Assembly (NCBI GenBank): GCA_025450555.1
Contig: JANWHF010000006.1
Coordinates: forward strand, 1-5,697
Length of the DNA stretch: 5,697 nt
Direction of reading: 5' to 3'
From: Tepidisphaeraceae bacterium
Lineage (GTDB): Bacteria > Planctomycetota > Phycisphaerae > Tepidisphaerales > Tepidisphaeraceae
The notes beneath the pieces are model-generated. The model had not been told where the DNA came from. It did no database searches and saw only the letters and a list, made by a program, of their open reading frames with translations. Below, piece by piece: positions 1-5,580 of the stretch. Each line of letters begins with the position of its first letter. The stretch's first letter is position 1. The translations under genes were made by a program, and so were the position numbers.

Positions 1-707
1 CGCTGATCGGCAAAGCCGGCGACTTCCATCCGGCTTCCGGTGACGCCGGTGTGCATCAGCTCTTCGCCGACCGAAATGGCCCGGTGAGCCGACAGATACC
101 AGTTGTCCTTATGGCCTGCGCGAATCGTCGCCTCATGCTGAACCGGCGTGTTGTCGGTATGACCCACCACCATCAGCTCATAAGCCATGGCGGCTGGAGA
201 ATCCAGGATCGTCGCAAAACGCTCGATGGCGCTCTTGGCGGCGGGCGTGAGCTGGGCCGAGCCGGTGGCGAAGGTCAGATCGCTCTTGAACTTCACCACG
301 CCACGCGTGGCATCGAAGTCCACGAGATCTGAATTCTGCCGGGCAAAATCGGCCAGGGCGTTGCTCAATTCCGGCGGCAGCGCCACTTCCTTGCCGACCC
401 GGCTCATCGCCTCTTCATAGCGGCGATTGAGCTCATCCAACTGGCGTTGGAGCTCGTTGATCTGGTTCGACTGGTTGGTGACCAGCGCGTCCTTGGAATT
501 GCCGTTGTTCAGCAGCGCATCAAGCTGCGACTTGTACGCATCGCGAGCAGAAACGGCTTCGCCTTTGGCCCGTTCCGATTCAGCTAATCGTGCGGCGTAT
601 TGATCGCGATCCATGGTGGCAGCTTTATACTGCTCCATTGAAACGCAACCGAAGGTAGAAATACTGAGAAGTGCTAGACCAATCCAATGGTGCATCCGTG
701 CTGCCAT
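1..707 (-). CDS. OmpA/MotB-like peptidoglycan-binding lipoprotein (C-terminus beyond window)
   Basis: The reading frame runs from an ATG at 707 to the window edge, giving 235 codons with the stop outside. An AAGGAGG tract at 714-720 sits six bases before the start and decides it over the ATG at residue 5. Residues 1-20 form a short signal sequence ending TFG before Cys21, a loose lipobox, so the protein is probably lipid-anchored. Residues 25-105 are polar and rich in Q, E, R and A, with a likely coiled coil around QINELQRQLDELNRRYEEA. From about residue 138 to the edge is an OmpA C-terminal domain (PF00691): FATGSAQLTPAA, then VVGHTDNTPV, then LSAHRA. Asp185 and Arg209 match the pair that binds diaminopimelate in this family. 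The HTDNTPV wording and the longer loop before LSAHRA resemble MotB. Known family role: tethering the envelope to peptidoglycan. No motor or Tol-Pal neighbour is visible, so the specific role is open. Confidence 0.9.
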   Translation of the reverse strand, partial: MAARMHHWIGLALLSISTFGCVSMEQYKAATMDRDQYAARLAESERAKGEAVSARDAYKSQLDALLNNGNSKDALVTNQSNQINELQRQLDELNRRYEEAMSRVGKEVALPPELSNALADFARQNSDLVDFDATRGVVKFKSDLTFATGSAQLTPAAKSAIERFATILDSPAAMAYELMVVGHTDNTPVQHEATIRAGHKDNWYLSAHRAISVGEELMHTGVTGSRMEVAGFADQ

Positions 708-979
708 AAAGGGCCTCCTTGCACAGGCAGAAACTCGATGAATCGCTCCGTTCGGCGATCGCCCGTCTTTCGCGGGGAGAGCGCATCGCACGATCCATGA
801 AGCGCATCCGACAACGTTTTATCCCCGATTCGAGAGGTAGTTTGGCAAATCGCGCAAAAATTGCAAGTCCCCCCGCAGAAATTTCCGGGAAAAAGCGTGA
901 CCGGGGTTTCTGATGGGACGAACACACGCCGGCCGATCGTCAGTTGCGGATTTCCAAATGCAGGTCTAACCTTTTGTTA
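708..979. other. Divergent intergenic region, no convincing gene
   Basis: This lies between the OmpA-like gene on the minus strand and the HEAT-repeat gene on the plus strand. Short ORFs exist on both strands but none has a ribosome binding site or protein-like composition. A weak minus-strand promoter candidate for the OmpA-like gene is TTGCCA (843-848) and GATAAA (818-823), with an over-long 19-base spacer. A perfect 10-bp palindrome, GGCGATCGCC, lies at 754-763. I see nothing else that can be supported. Confidence 0.5.
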
Positions 980-1052
980 GCCAAGTTTCGCCGCGACGCG
1001 ATCGCGGAGCCCCTGGGGAGCGCTCCGCTATCGCGTCGCGGCTAAACTTGGC
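980..1052. repeat. Long near-perfect inverted repeat (31-bp arms, 11-base loop)
   Basis: The left arm is 980-1010 and the right arm 1022-1051, extended by one pair to 1052, with loop 1011-1021. Of 31 pairs, 29 are Watson-Crick; the two mismatches are C989/T1043 and C1003/T1029. The outer ends read GCCAAGTTT and AAACTTGGC. The arms are GC-rich and centre on CGCGACGCGAT. It lies between two divergent gene starts, 63 bases before the HEAT gene ATG, with no gene ending beside it and no T-run, so it is not placed like a terminator. It could be a REP- or MITE-like dispersed element, or a strong hairpin in the 5' untranslated region of the plus-strand gene. The sequence alone does not choose between these. 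Confidence 0.9.
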
Positions 1053-1114
1053 AGATCGCGGTGATACTCGCGAACCGTAATGCTCGTCCTGTGGAAGAGC
1101 GCGCGGAGGCATCG

Positions 1115-2587
1115 ATGCAGGTACAGATCATTTTTTCGACGTTTTTGACGCTGGTCTCGATGTGGATGAGCGGCGGCCCGCGCGATTTGCTGGGGTACCT
1201 TTCGACCGATTCCTATTGGCGGGCCAAGGGCACACACGTTTCGGTCGAAACGCTTGCAAAAGATCTCCCCGAGCCGGCGGCGGTGGATATATCGAAATGG
1301 ATTGACGAGCTGTCGGCGGCCGATCCGAAGGTGCGTGAGTCGGCGGGGAAAAAAATCGTGCAGGTGGGGCCGGGAGCGCTGCCGCAGCTTCGGACGGCGA
1401 TGAATGATCCGAATCCGGAAACCTCGTCCCGCGCCCGAAACCTCTCCGCCAAAATTCGCGACGTTTCGCAAGCGGCATCCATCCGTCGGCTGATGGCGAT
1501 TCGCACGCTGGGGGAAATGAAAAACCCAGCGGCGCTTCCGCTTTTGCGTCCGCTGCTTAAGTCGCCAGCACCCTTCGTGCGCGAATATGCACAGGCGGCC
1601 ATCGCCCGGATCGAGAATCGCGCGGCAACACCCAATGGAATTTCCCAGCAGCAGCGCGAAACGGATGTGAACCTGATGCCGGCCAAGGTGGATATGGTCG
1701 GGCAAATCGCGCCGACCGGCGCGGTCGACGTCCTGCCGATCGACCGGATCATCGAGCGGCTGCCGCTGGGGGCGTCGCTGGCGCAAAAGGGAAATGCGAT
1801 CGACAAAGCGACGGCTCAGATCATCGAGCTGGCCGACTCGATCGGAAATATCCGAATCGATTGCGTGACCTTTGGCTGGTTTACCGGGCCGGTCAATCAG
1901 CCCGGCAACGCGGTGTTCATTGGGCGCGGGCAGTATGACAGCGGCGCTGCCATCGACGCCCTGCGCAAGAGCGGCCTGGAGCGAAAAACCGTTGGCGGGA
2001 TGGAGGTCTTCATGCTCGACGAAGACACCGCCCTGCTGCTGCCTGACGATCACACGGCGGTTCTGATTCCCGCTGAAACCAATGGCGAAGTGCCCATTGC
2101 CCGCACCGTTGCCGCGCTGAAGAAGGGCGCAGGCGACCTGGCGGTGAATGTAGATCTGTGGAAAATCGTAAAATCGATTGACACAAAACAGCCCTTCTGG
2201 ATCGCCACGAAAGTGAATGATGGGCTTCGGCAGGTGATCGAGATCCTCGCTCCGTTCCAATCGGTGGCGATTGTGGGCCGGGTGGCGGGGCCGGATAAAG
2301 TCGCGATTCAACTCGATGCGATTGGGAGTGATCCCAATGCCGCCAAAGCGGCAGTCAGCGAAACCGTCGCCGGCGTCCAGCAAACGATTCAGCAGGCGCA
2401 GCAAGAGCAGAAGATGATTGCGATGATCGGCCCGGCGGTGCAATTCCTGCAAAGCGTACAGGTGGAATCGAACGGAGCCTCAGGGACGCTGAAATGCGAA
2501 ATTACGGGTGATCAGATTCTGTCGTTTCTATTGCAATGGAAGCAATCGCGATTTGGCGCGGATGTGAACGTCCAGTTTCCGAGGTAA
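1115..2587 (+). CDS. Exported HEAT-repeat protein of unknown function
   Basis: The frame is open from a GTG at 1061, but ATG 1115 is preferred because GGAGG (1105-1109) lies five bases before it; this gives 490 residues. Residues 1-21 are hydrophobic (IIFSTFLTLVSMWM), signal-peptide-like but without basic residues at the very N-terminus. A start further upstream would add arginines, so the exact start is not certain. Residues about 58-167 carry HEAT/armadillo-type helical repeats: ADPKVRESAGKKI, ALPQLRTAM, then IRTLGEM, AALPLLRPLL and FVREYAQAAIARIE. The remaining 320 residues show alternating beta strands and helices (for example NAVFIGRGQYDSGAAIDAL, TALLLPDDHTAVLIPA) and end in a soluble C-terminus. 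I do not recognise this part; it loosely resembles planctomycete envelope proteins that pair HEAT repeats with a DUF3352-like region. HEAT repeats usually mediate protein binding. The stop codon is followed at once by the Rid-family gene's ribosome binding site, indicating one transcript. Confidence 0.85.
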   Translation: MQVQIIFSTFLTLVSMWMSGGPRDLLGYLSTDSYWRAKGTHVSVETLAKDLPEPAAVDISKWIDELSAADPKVRESAGKKIVQVGPGALPQLRTAMNDPNPETSSRARNLSAKIRDVSQAASIRRLMAIRTLGEMKNPAALPLLRPLLKSPAPFVREYAQAAIARIENRAATPNGISQQQRETDVNLMPAKVDMVGQIAPTGAVDVLPIDRIIERLPLGASLAQKGNAIDKATAQIIELADSIGNIRIDCVTFGWFTGPVNQPGNAVFIGRGQYDSGAAIDALRKSGLERKTVGGMEVFMLDEDTALLLPDDHTAVLIPAETNGEVPIARTVAALKKGAGDLAVNVDLWKIVKSIDTKQPFWIATKVNDGLRQVIEILAPFQSVAIVGRVAGPDKVAIQLDAIGSDPNAAKAAVSETVAGVQQTIQQAQQEQKMIAMIGPAVQFLQSVQVESNGASGTLKCEITGDQILSFLLQWKQSRFGADVNVQFPR

Positions 2588-2597
2588 AGGAGATTCC

Positions 2598-3014
2598 GTG
2601 GCATCGAATGTGAACATCACCATCACCGAACGCGCCGGGCGAACCTGCGCCAGCTCAGGCTCAAAATGGGAGCCGAAGATGGGCTACTCGCGCGCGGTGC
2701 GCAGCGGGAGCTGGATTGCCGTCACCGGAACGGTCGGCGTGAATGCCGATGGCAGCTATTCTCCCTCACTGGCCGAGCAGACCCGTAGATCGCTGCAGAT
2801 CATTCAGGCCGCCCTCGAATCGCTGGGCGGCCGACTGGATCATGTCATTCGCACGCGCATGTACGTCACCGATGTGTCGAAATGGGAACAAGTGGCCGGC
2901 GTGCATGGAGAAGTCTTTGGCGAAATCCGCCCCGCCACCACGATCGTCGAGGTCGCCAAGCTGATTGATGCCGAAGCCCAAATCGAAATCGAGGCGGATG
3001 CGGTGGTGCCGTAA
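2598..3014 (+). CDS. RidA/YjgF/YER057c/UK114-family protein lacking the catalytic Arg
   Basis: This 138-residue protein has the normal length of the family. Start is GTG 2598; AAAGGAG (2586-2592) lies five bases before it and overlaps the stop codon of the HEAT gene, which suggests translational coupling. Family signatures in order are MGYSRAVRSGSWIAVTGTVG (28-47), the helix with LESLGGRLDHVIRTRMYVTD (73-92), RPATTIVEVAKL (111-122) and IEIEADAVV (129-137). Archetypal RidA hydrolyses reactive enamine/imine intermediates made by PLP enzymes and needs an arginine (Arg105 in E. coli) in a PARxxVEV setting. Here the aligned residue is Thr114 (PATTIVEV), although an arginine (111) lies three residues earlier. 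This matches Rid subfamilies reported to lack imine deaminase activity. Fold and family are confident, substrate unknown; the name RidA is therefore not given as gene symbol. Probably a cytosolic trimer, by family analogy. Confidence 0.93.
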   Translation: MASNVNITITERAGRTCASSGSKWEPKMGYSRAVRSGSWIAVTGTVGVNADGSYSPSLAEQTRRSLQIIQAALESLGGRLDHVIRTRMYVTDVSKWEQVAGVHGEVFGEIRPATTIVEVAKLIDAEAQIEIEADAVVP

Positions 3015-3019
3015 AGCAG

Positions 3020-3050
3020 AACCGGCTGGGCGCCAATTCGCCAGCCGGTT
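3020..3050. terminator. Hairpin between convergent genes, probable bidirectional terminator
   Basis: AACCGGCTGG (3020-3029) pairs perfectly with CCAGCCGGTT (3041-3050). After a bulged G3030 two more pairs form, leaving loop CCAATT (3033-3038). It begins six bases after the Rid-family stop codon and 27 bases below the stop of the convergent DUF4142 gene. There is no clear T-run on either side, so classic Rho-independent termination is not certain, but the position and the stem strongly suggest a transcription end or 3'-end stabilising structure for both genes. Confidence 0.65.
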
Positions 3051-3076
3051 CCATCAAGTTCAAGACTCTTTCAGAT

Positions 3077-3733
3077 TCAGCGGCTGTTGTTGCCGTTGGT
3101 GATTTTGTTAACGCTGCCGCGAATGCGTTCACCGGCGGTTTGTGCTTCATTGATGCCTGTCACTTGCGCGACCGCCTGGTCGGTTTGCTGCAGGTGTTCG
3201 CGGAGATGCGGGACCGTCTGCTCGATGTACTGCTTGAGCTGCGGGTTCTGGGCGTTGCGCTCGGCCCAGGAGTACATCAGGATGTCCTTGTGATGATCGC
3301 CGACGTTACAGAACAGGTAAGCGCGATCGAGCTCATCGCCCTGCTTCTGCTGCATCTCTTCCATCTGGGCGCGCTGGGCGGGCATCAGCTCATCTTTCAG
3401 CGGCGCGCCCATCGACTGAGCGACCTGCTTGAGCTGCTGCTCGGCCTGCTGATGATCCTTGATCAGCTGTTGAGCAAGCTGCTTGACCTGCTGGTCCTGC
3501 GTCTTCTGCTCGACATACTGGCTGAGCTGAATTTCAAAATTATTGCCCGATGAGGCTTCCTGGATGAACTTGCGTTCTTCCTGCTGGTCCATCGCGTGGC
3601 TGCGCTCCTGGCCTTCATGGCGCGCAGCTGGCGTGTTGGTTTCGCGATTCTGTTCGGCCGCATTTTGCGCCAGGACCAGCGGGGCCCCTGCGATTGCCGC
3701 CACGGCTGCACAACGCAACAACATCTTCTTCAT
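3077..3733 (-). CDS. Exported DUF4142 (ferritin-like helical) protein
   Basis: The protein has 218 residues. Residues 1-22 are a clear signal peptide: KK and R near the N-terminus, a core AAVAAIAGAPLVL, and cleavage predicted after LA22 before Gln23. Residues 23-50 are a polar linker. Residues 52-190 match DUF4142 (PF13628), a helical-bundle domain: FIQEASSGNNFEIQLSQY (56-73), LAQQLIKDHQQAEQQL (86-101), then DRAYLFCNVGDHHKDILMY and YIEQTVPHLREHLQQTDQAV. Potential metal-type residues are Glu59, His94, His147, His148, His176 and His180, but metal binding is not established for the family. Members are periplasmic or outer-membrane proteins, often annotated as stress-related; function is unknown. 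AGGTGA (3737-3742) lies three bases before ATG 3733 and is partly inside a small hairpin, and a tiny ORF overlaps the start. Glutamine is very frequent in the mature part. Confidence 0.9.
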   Translation of the reverse strand: MKKMLLRCAAVAAIAGAPLVLAQNAAEQNRETNTPAARHEGQERSHAMDQQEERKFIQEASSGNNFEIQLSQYVEQKTQDQQVKQLAQQLIKDHQQAEQQLKQVAQSMGAPLKDELMPAQRAQMEEMQQKQGDELDRAYLFCNVGDHHKDILMYSWAERNAQNPQLKQYIEQTVPHLREHLQQTDQAVAQVTGINEAQTAGERIRGSVNKITNGNNSR

Positions 3734-3774
3734 GATTCACCTCGTGAATGAATGACCTGCAAGGCTGCTTCCAT
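3730..3774 (-). CDS. Possible 14-codon leader ORF overlapping the DUF4142 start
   Basis: ATG at 3774 opens a frame encoding MEALQVIHSRGES, with TGA at 3732-3730. The stop overlaps the DUF4142 start codon as ATGA, an arrangement typical of translational coupling. There is no good ribosome binding site in front of it; the strong AAAGGAGG tract at 3811-3818 is about 36 bases away. An overlap like this could be chance in so short a frame. Confidence 0.25.
   Translation of the reverse strand: MEAALQVIHSRGES
3735..3749 (-). promoter_or_regulatory. Small hairpin covering the DUF4142 ribosome binding site
   Basis: In the transcript, ATTCAC (3749-3744) and GTGAAT (3740-3735) can pair perfectly over six bases around the three-base loop GAG. 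The Shine-Dalgarno-like GAGGTGA lies in the loop and the 3' arm. The stem is short and only moderately stable, so it might modulate initiation or have no effect. Confidence 0.35.
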
Positions 3775-3883
3775 CGATTCCCGTTCAACTTCCGTATCGA
3801 CTTTTTGCGACCTCCTTTCCCTCAGATAACAGCAAGACCGTAGCCCGAGGTGCGCGAGCAACAGATATGCCTTGGGGGATCGG
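3775..3883. other. Intergenic leader region with orphan Shine-Dalgarno-like tract
   Basis: This is the upstream part of the DUF4142 leader. On the minus strand it contains GGAAAGGAGGT (3820-3810), a near-ideal ribosome binding site, but no ATG, GTG or TTG follows at usable distance. No convincing -35/-10 pair was found on either strand. The rest of the 313-base gap (to 4046) holds the possible small ORF and the hairpin listed separately. Confidence 0.4.
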
Positions 3884-4033
3884 CTACGGAAAAACGCGAA
3901 AGGGGCTGGCGAACTCGTCTGCGCTCAAACCTTCAGGAGCCTCGATCGCGTCTTTAAAGAGGATCGATGCGGACTGGCGATTGATGGACGTGCGGGTCAG
4001 ACTGTCGTTGACAACCGTAAGCGCGACGATCAT
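3884..4033 (-). CDS. Possible small protein, 49 residues, unrecognised
   Basis: ATG 4033 begins 13 bases after the stop of the minus-strand gene at 4047-4595, and TAG ends it at 3884. Bases at the three codon positions show a coding-like trend by my count: GC about 55%, 45% and 69% at positions 1, 2 and 3. The product (MIVALTVVNDSLTRTSINRQ at its start, ending EFASPFRVFP) is protein-like and soluble, with no recognised motif. Against it: no ribosome binding site precedes the ATG, and the start lies inside a hairpin that may be a terminator. It might be a coupled small gene or the remnant of a longer one. The same frame stays open upstream to an ATG at 4105, but that part overlaps the previous gene and is low in complexity. 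Confidence 0.3.
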   Translation of the reverse strand: MIVALTVVNDSLTRTSINRQSASILFKDAIEAPEGLSADEFASPFRVFP

Positions 4034-4041
4034 TAGTCGCG
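4022..4041 (-). terminator. Hairpin just after the 4047-4595 gene, weak terminator candidate
   Basis: CGCGAC (4022-4027) and GTCGCG (4036-4041) pair perfectly around an eight-base loop, starting six bases after the TAG at 4047-4049. No T-run follows on the minus strand (it continues CTTACGG), so termination is doubtful. If the small ORF at 3884-4033 is real, the hairpin would cover its start codon instead. Confidence 0.3.
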
Positions 4042-4046
4042 GATTT

Positions 4047-4595
4047 CTATGGAGCGCCGGACGTGGACTCACCCGGCGGAATCTCAGGTTCAGGTTCAGG
4101 CTCAACCAGATCCAGCGCGAGGCGAGTCATGAAAAACTGGAGCTCTCCATGCGCCAATGTCACCGGCAGCTCATCGCGGAGGTCATATTGATGGGAATGG
4201 TCTTCGGCTGAGTCGTCGCCGCGCTTTTCCCCTTCGGTGATGATGTGATGCTCGAACGTGACGGCATCCTCATGACTCTGCATCACGACCAGCTCACCCC
4301 ACCGCCAGGCCAGATGAACGCGCAGCGATAATTGGTTGCCCCAGGTGGAAACGCGATGGATGATGCTATTCTTGGCCAGTAGCTGAACGAGATCCTCGAC
4401 TTCGGGAAAGACGGCGTTTTTGAGGAAATCGGCGTAGTTGCGGTTATACTCCTGCTGCCGGGCCATCGCCTCGCGCTCGGCCGTCAACTTCTCCGGCGCC
4501 ACCTCGCGGAACGGGCGCACGCGCCCCAGCCACCATTTCGCAAACGCCTTGTCCTGCATGCCGCGAAGCGTACGAGTCAACGTCTCCCCGGGCAA
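4047..4595 (-). CDS. Unrecognised cytosolic protein, acidic Pro/Glu-rich C-terminus
   Basis: I do not recognise this protein. From TTG 4595 (GGAG eight bases before it) it has 182 residues; from ATG 4559, which has no ribosome binding site, it has 170. It has no signal peptide or membrane segment. Residues about 14-75 are helical and charged: DKAFAKWWLGRVRPF, then EKLTAEREAMARQQEYNRNY, then VEDLVQLLAKN. The middle (about 80-120) looks beta-rich, with STWGNQLSLRVHLAWRWGELVVM. A His/Asp/Glu-rich stretch follows (EHHIITEGEKRGDDSAEDHSH) and the protein ends in an EPEPEPEIPP tail made by a six-base repeat. The N-terminus is uncertain: a different frame upstream (from ATG 4644) reads as a plausible N-terminal extension that one deleted base would join to this frame. 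It is divergent from the prepilin-like gene and upstream of the DUF4142 gene, with no visible functional link to either. Confidence 0.75.
   Translation of the reverse strand: MPGETLTRTLRGMQDKAFAKWWLGRVRPFREVAPEKLTAEREAMARQQEYNRNYADFLKNAVFPEVEDLVQLLAKNSIIHRVSTWGNQLSLRVHLAWRWGELVVMQSHEDAVTFEHHIITEGEKRGDDSAEDHSHQYDLRDELPVTLAHGELQFFMTRLALDLVEPEPEPEIPPGESTSGAP
4085..4102. repeat. Six-base tandem repeat coding for the EPEPEP tail
   Basis: Three units of CAGGTT/CAGGCT encode alternating Glu-Pro on the minus strand near the C-terminus of the 4047-4595 protein. Such a repeat can change copy number by slippage without breaking the frame. Confidence 0.7.
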
Positions 4596-4740
4596 GTGCC
4601 CAACTCCACGGGTGCGATGGAGTTTGGTTGTCGTACGATGTCATCTGGCAGAATCTTTCTTGCCAAATCCAACGCGTCGCCGCAAAATTCGCCCAGTTAC
4701 ACCTCGGCTGACGGACCAGCATTGACTTGAGGGAGGAGCC

Positions 4741-5565
4741 ATGCGGGAGGATGGTAATCCGCGCGCAATCTCTATTGCATCAGCAGCTAATCGCAGCAGG
4801 CTTTCAAGAGCCGGCTTCACGCTGGCTGAATTCCTGATCAGCATCACCATCATTGTCATTCTGATGATGCTGCTATTCCCCTTTGCGCGAAAGATGCGCG
4901 AAGCATCGCGGGCAGCGCAATGTAAAAGTAATCTGCATCAGATTGCGTCTGCATTTTTCCTGTTCGCTTCCGAGCATAATTCGCAGCTTCCCGGCGGCCG
5001 ATGGGACAGCGACCAGGTCAATCCCGATTACCGCGATTGGATCATGACCCGGCCGCCAGATTATTTAACCGCGCCTCAAGGCGGCACCATCTTCAAATAC
5101 TTGGCCGGCGATCTGTCGGTGTTCCGCTGCCCTTCGCTGGACCTCAATCCGCCTCGGCCCAAGGCACTCTTTGGGCCATTCAATGGCAGCAATGGCCACA
5201 TTGACTATCAGGCGGTGACGGCCTTCAGCGGCGCTCGCCTTGGCTCGGTCAGTGCCCGCAGCCAGATGCTCGATATCAACAACCAGTATCAGCCAGAGGT
5301 CACCCCGCTTATCGTCGAGGAAGATCCGTTGTACGGGAACGGCTTTAACCTGACCGGTTCGCATGAGACGACGTTTACCATGTCTCACCATCACAGTGGA
5401 GCGAGTCATTATGCGGCGGTGGATGGGTCGGTCGTCTCGATCAATGAGCCTCATGTCACGGCAGCGCCTTTTGGGGCCGACCGTTGGCAGTCGATCGCGC
5501 CCAGCGGGAATTGGGTGTCACTTGGCGACGCACACGCGAGGTTCGGAAGCTGGAATAATAAATAG
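4741..5565 (+). CDS. Prepilin-like H-X9-DG protein (type II secretion pseudopilin-like)
   Basis: The protein has 274 residues; ATG 4741 follows GGGAGGAG (4731-4738). Residues 1-24 form a long basic prepilin leader with several arginines. The peptidase site is G25-FTLAE: cleavage after Gly25, Phe26 as the mature first residue and Glu30 at the +5 position required for assembly. A single hydrophobic helix (26-49, ISITIIVILMMLLF) follows, then the amphipathic AASRAAQCKSNLHQIASAF-like stretch (residues about 53-72, CKSNLHQI), common in planctomycete members. The C-terminal region has MSHHHSGASHYAAVDGSV: His218, nine residues, then Asp228-Gly229, the H-X9-DG signature of prepilin-associated proteins. 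Family knowledge: these are membrane-anchored, processed by a prepilin peptidase and found in many paralogues in Planctomycetota and Verrucomicrobiota; their function is largely unknown. No pilus or secretion gene is adjacent, so it is probably one of many dispersed copies. Confidence 0.93.
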   Translation: MREDGNPRAISIASAANRSRLSRAGFTLAEFLISITIIVILMMLLFPFARKMREASRAAQCKSNLHQIASAFFLFASEHNSQLPGGRWDSDQVNPDYRDWIMTRPPDYLTAPQGGTIFKYLAGDLSVFRCPSLDLNPPRPKALFGPFNGSNGHIDYQAVTAFSGARLGSVSARSQMLDINNQYQPEVTPLIVEEDPLYGNGFNLTGSHETTFTMSHHHSGASHYAAVDGSVVSINEPHVTAAPFGADRWQSIAPSGNWVSLGDAHARFGSWNNK

Positions 5566-5580
5566 ATCCCGATCGGATTC

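Noticed and set aside
754..763. GGCGATCGCC palindrome, similar to the cyanobacterial HIP1 octamer GCGATCGC
   Set aside because: The octamer also occurs at 998-1005 within the long inverted repeat, but two copies in a GC-rich window do not show enrichment, and nothing else suggests a cyanobacterium.
719..913. Plus-strand ORF of 64 residues in the divergent intergenic region
   Set aside because: TTG start, no ribosome binding site, arginine-rich composition typical of chance frames in GC-rich DNA, and it overlaps the probable promoter region of the OmpA-like gene.
1028..2452. Long minus-strand ORF of 474 residues opposite the HEAT-repeat gene
   Set aside because: Its product is rich in Arg and His without recognisable domains, as expected for the antisense of a GC-rich gene, whereas the plus frame has HEAT motifs, a signal-like start and a ribosome binding site.
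3140..3553. Plus-strand leucine-rich ORF opposite the DUF4142 gene
   Set aside because: Leucine richness is the antisense image of the Gln/Lys/Glu-rich DUF4142 protein; the minus frame has a signal peptide and family motifs.
3867..4211. Plus-strand ORF of 114 residues across the gap and the end of the 4047-4595 gene
   Set aside because: It overlaps the 3' end of a better-supported gene, has arginine-rich low-complexity stretches and no ribosome binding site.
4722..4727. TTGACT as a -35 element for the prepilin-like gene
   Set aside because: It lies only 13 bases before the start codon and overlaps the ribosome binding site region, leaving no room for a -10 element and transcription start.
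5566..5580. CCGATCGG palindrome as a terminator after the prepilin-like gene
   Set aside because: The self-complementary core is eight bases without a loop and flanks do not pair, so no stable hairpin forms.
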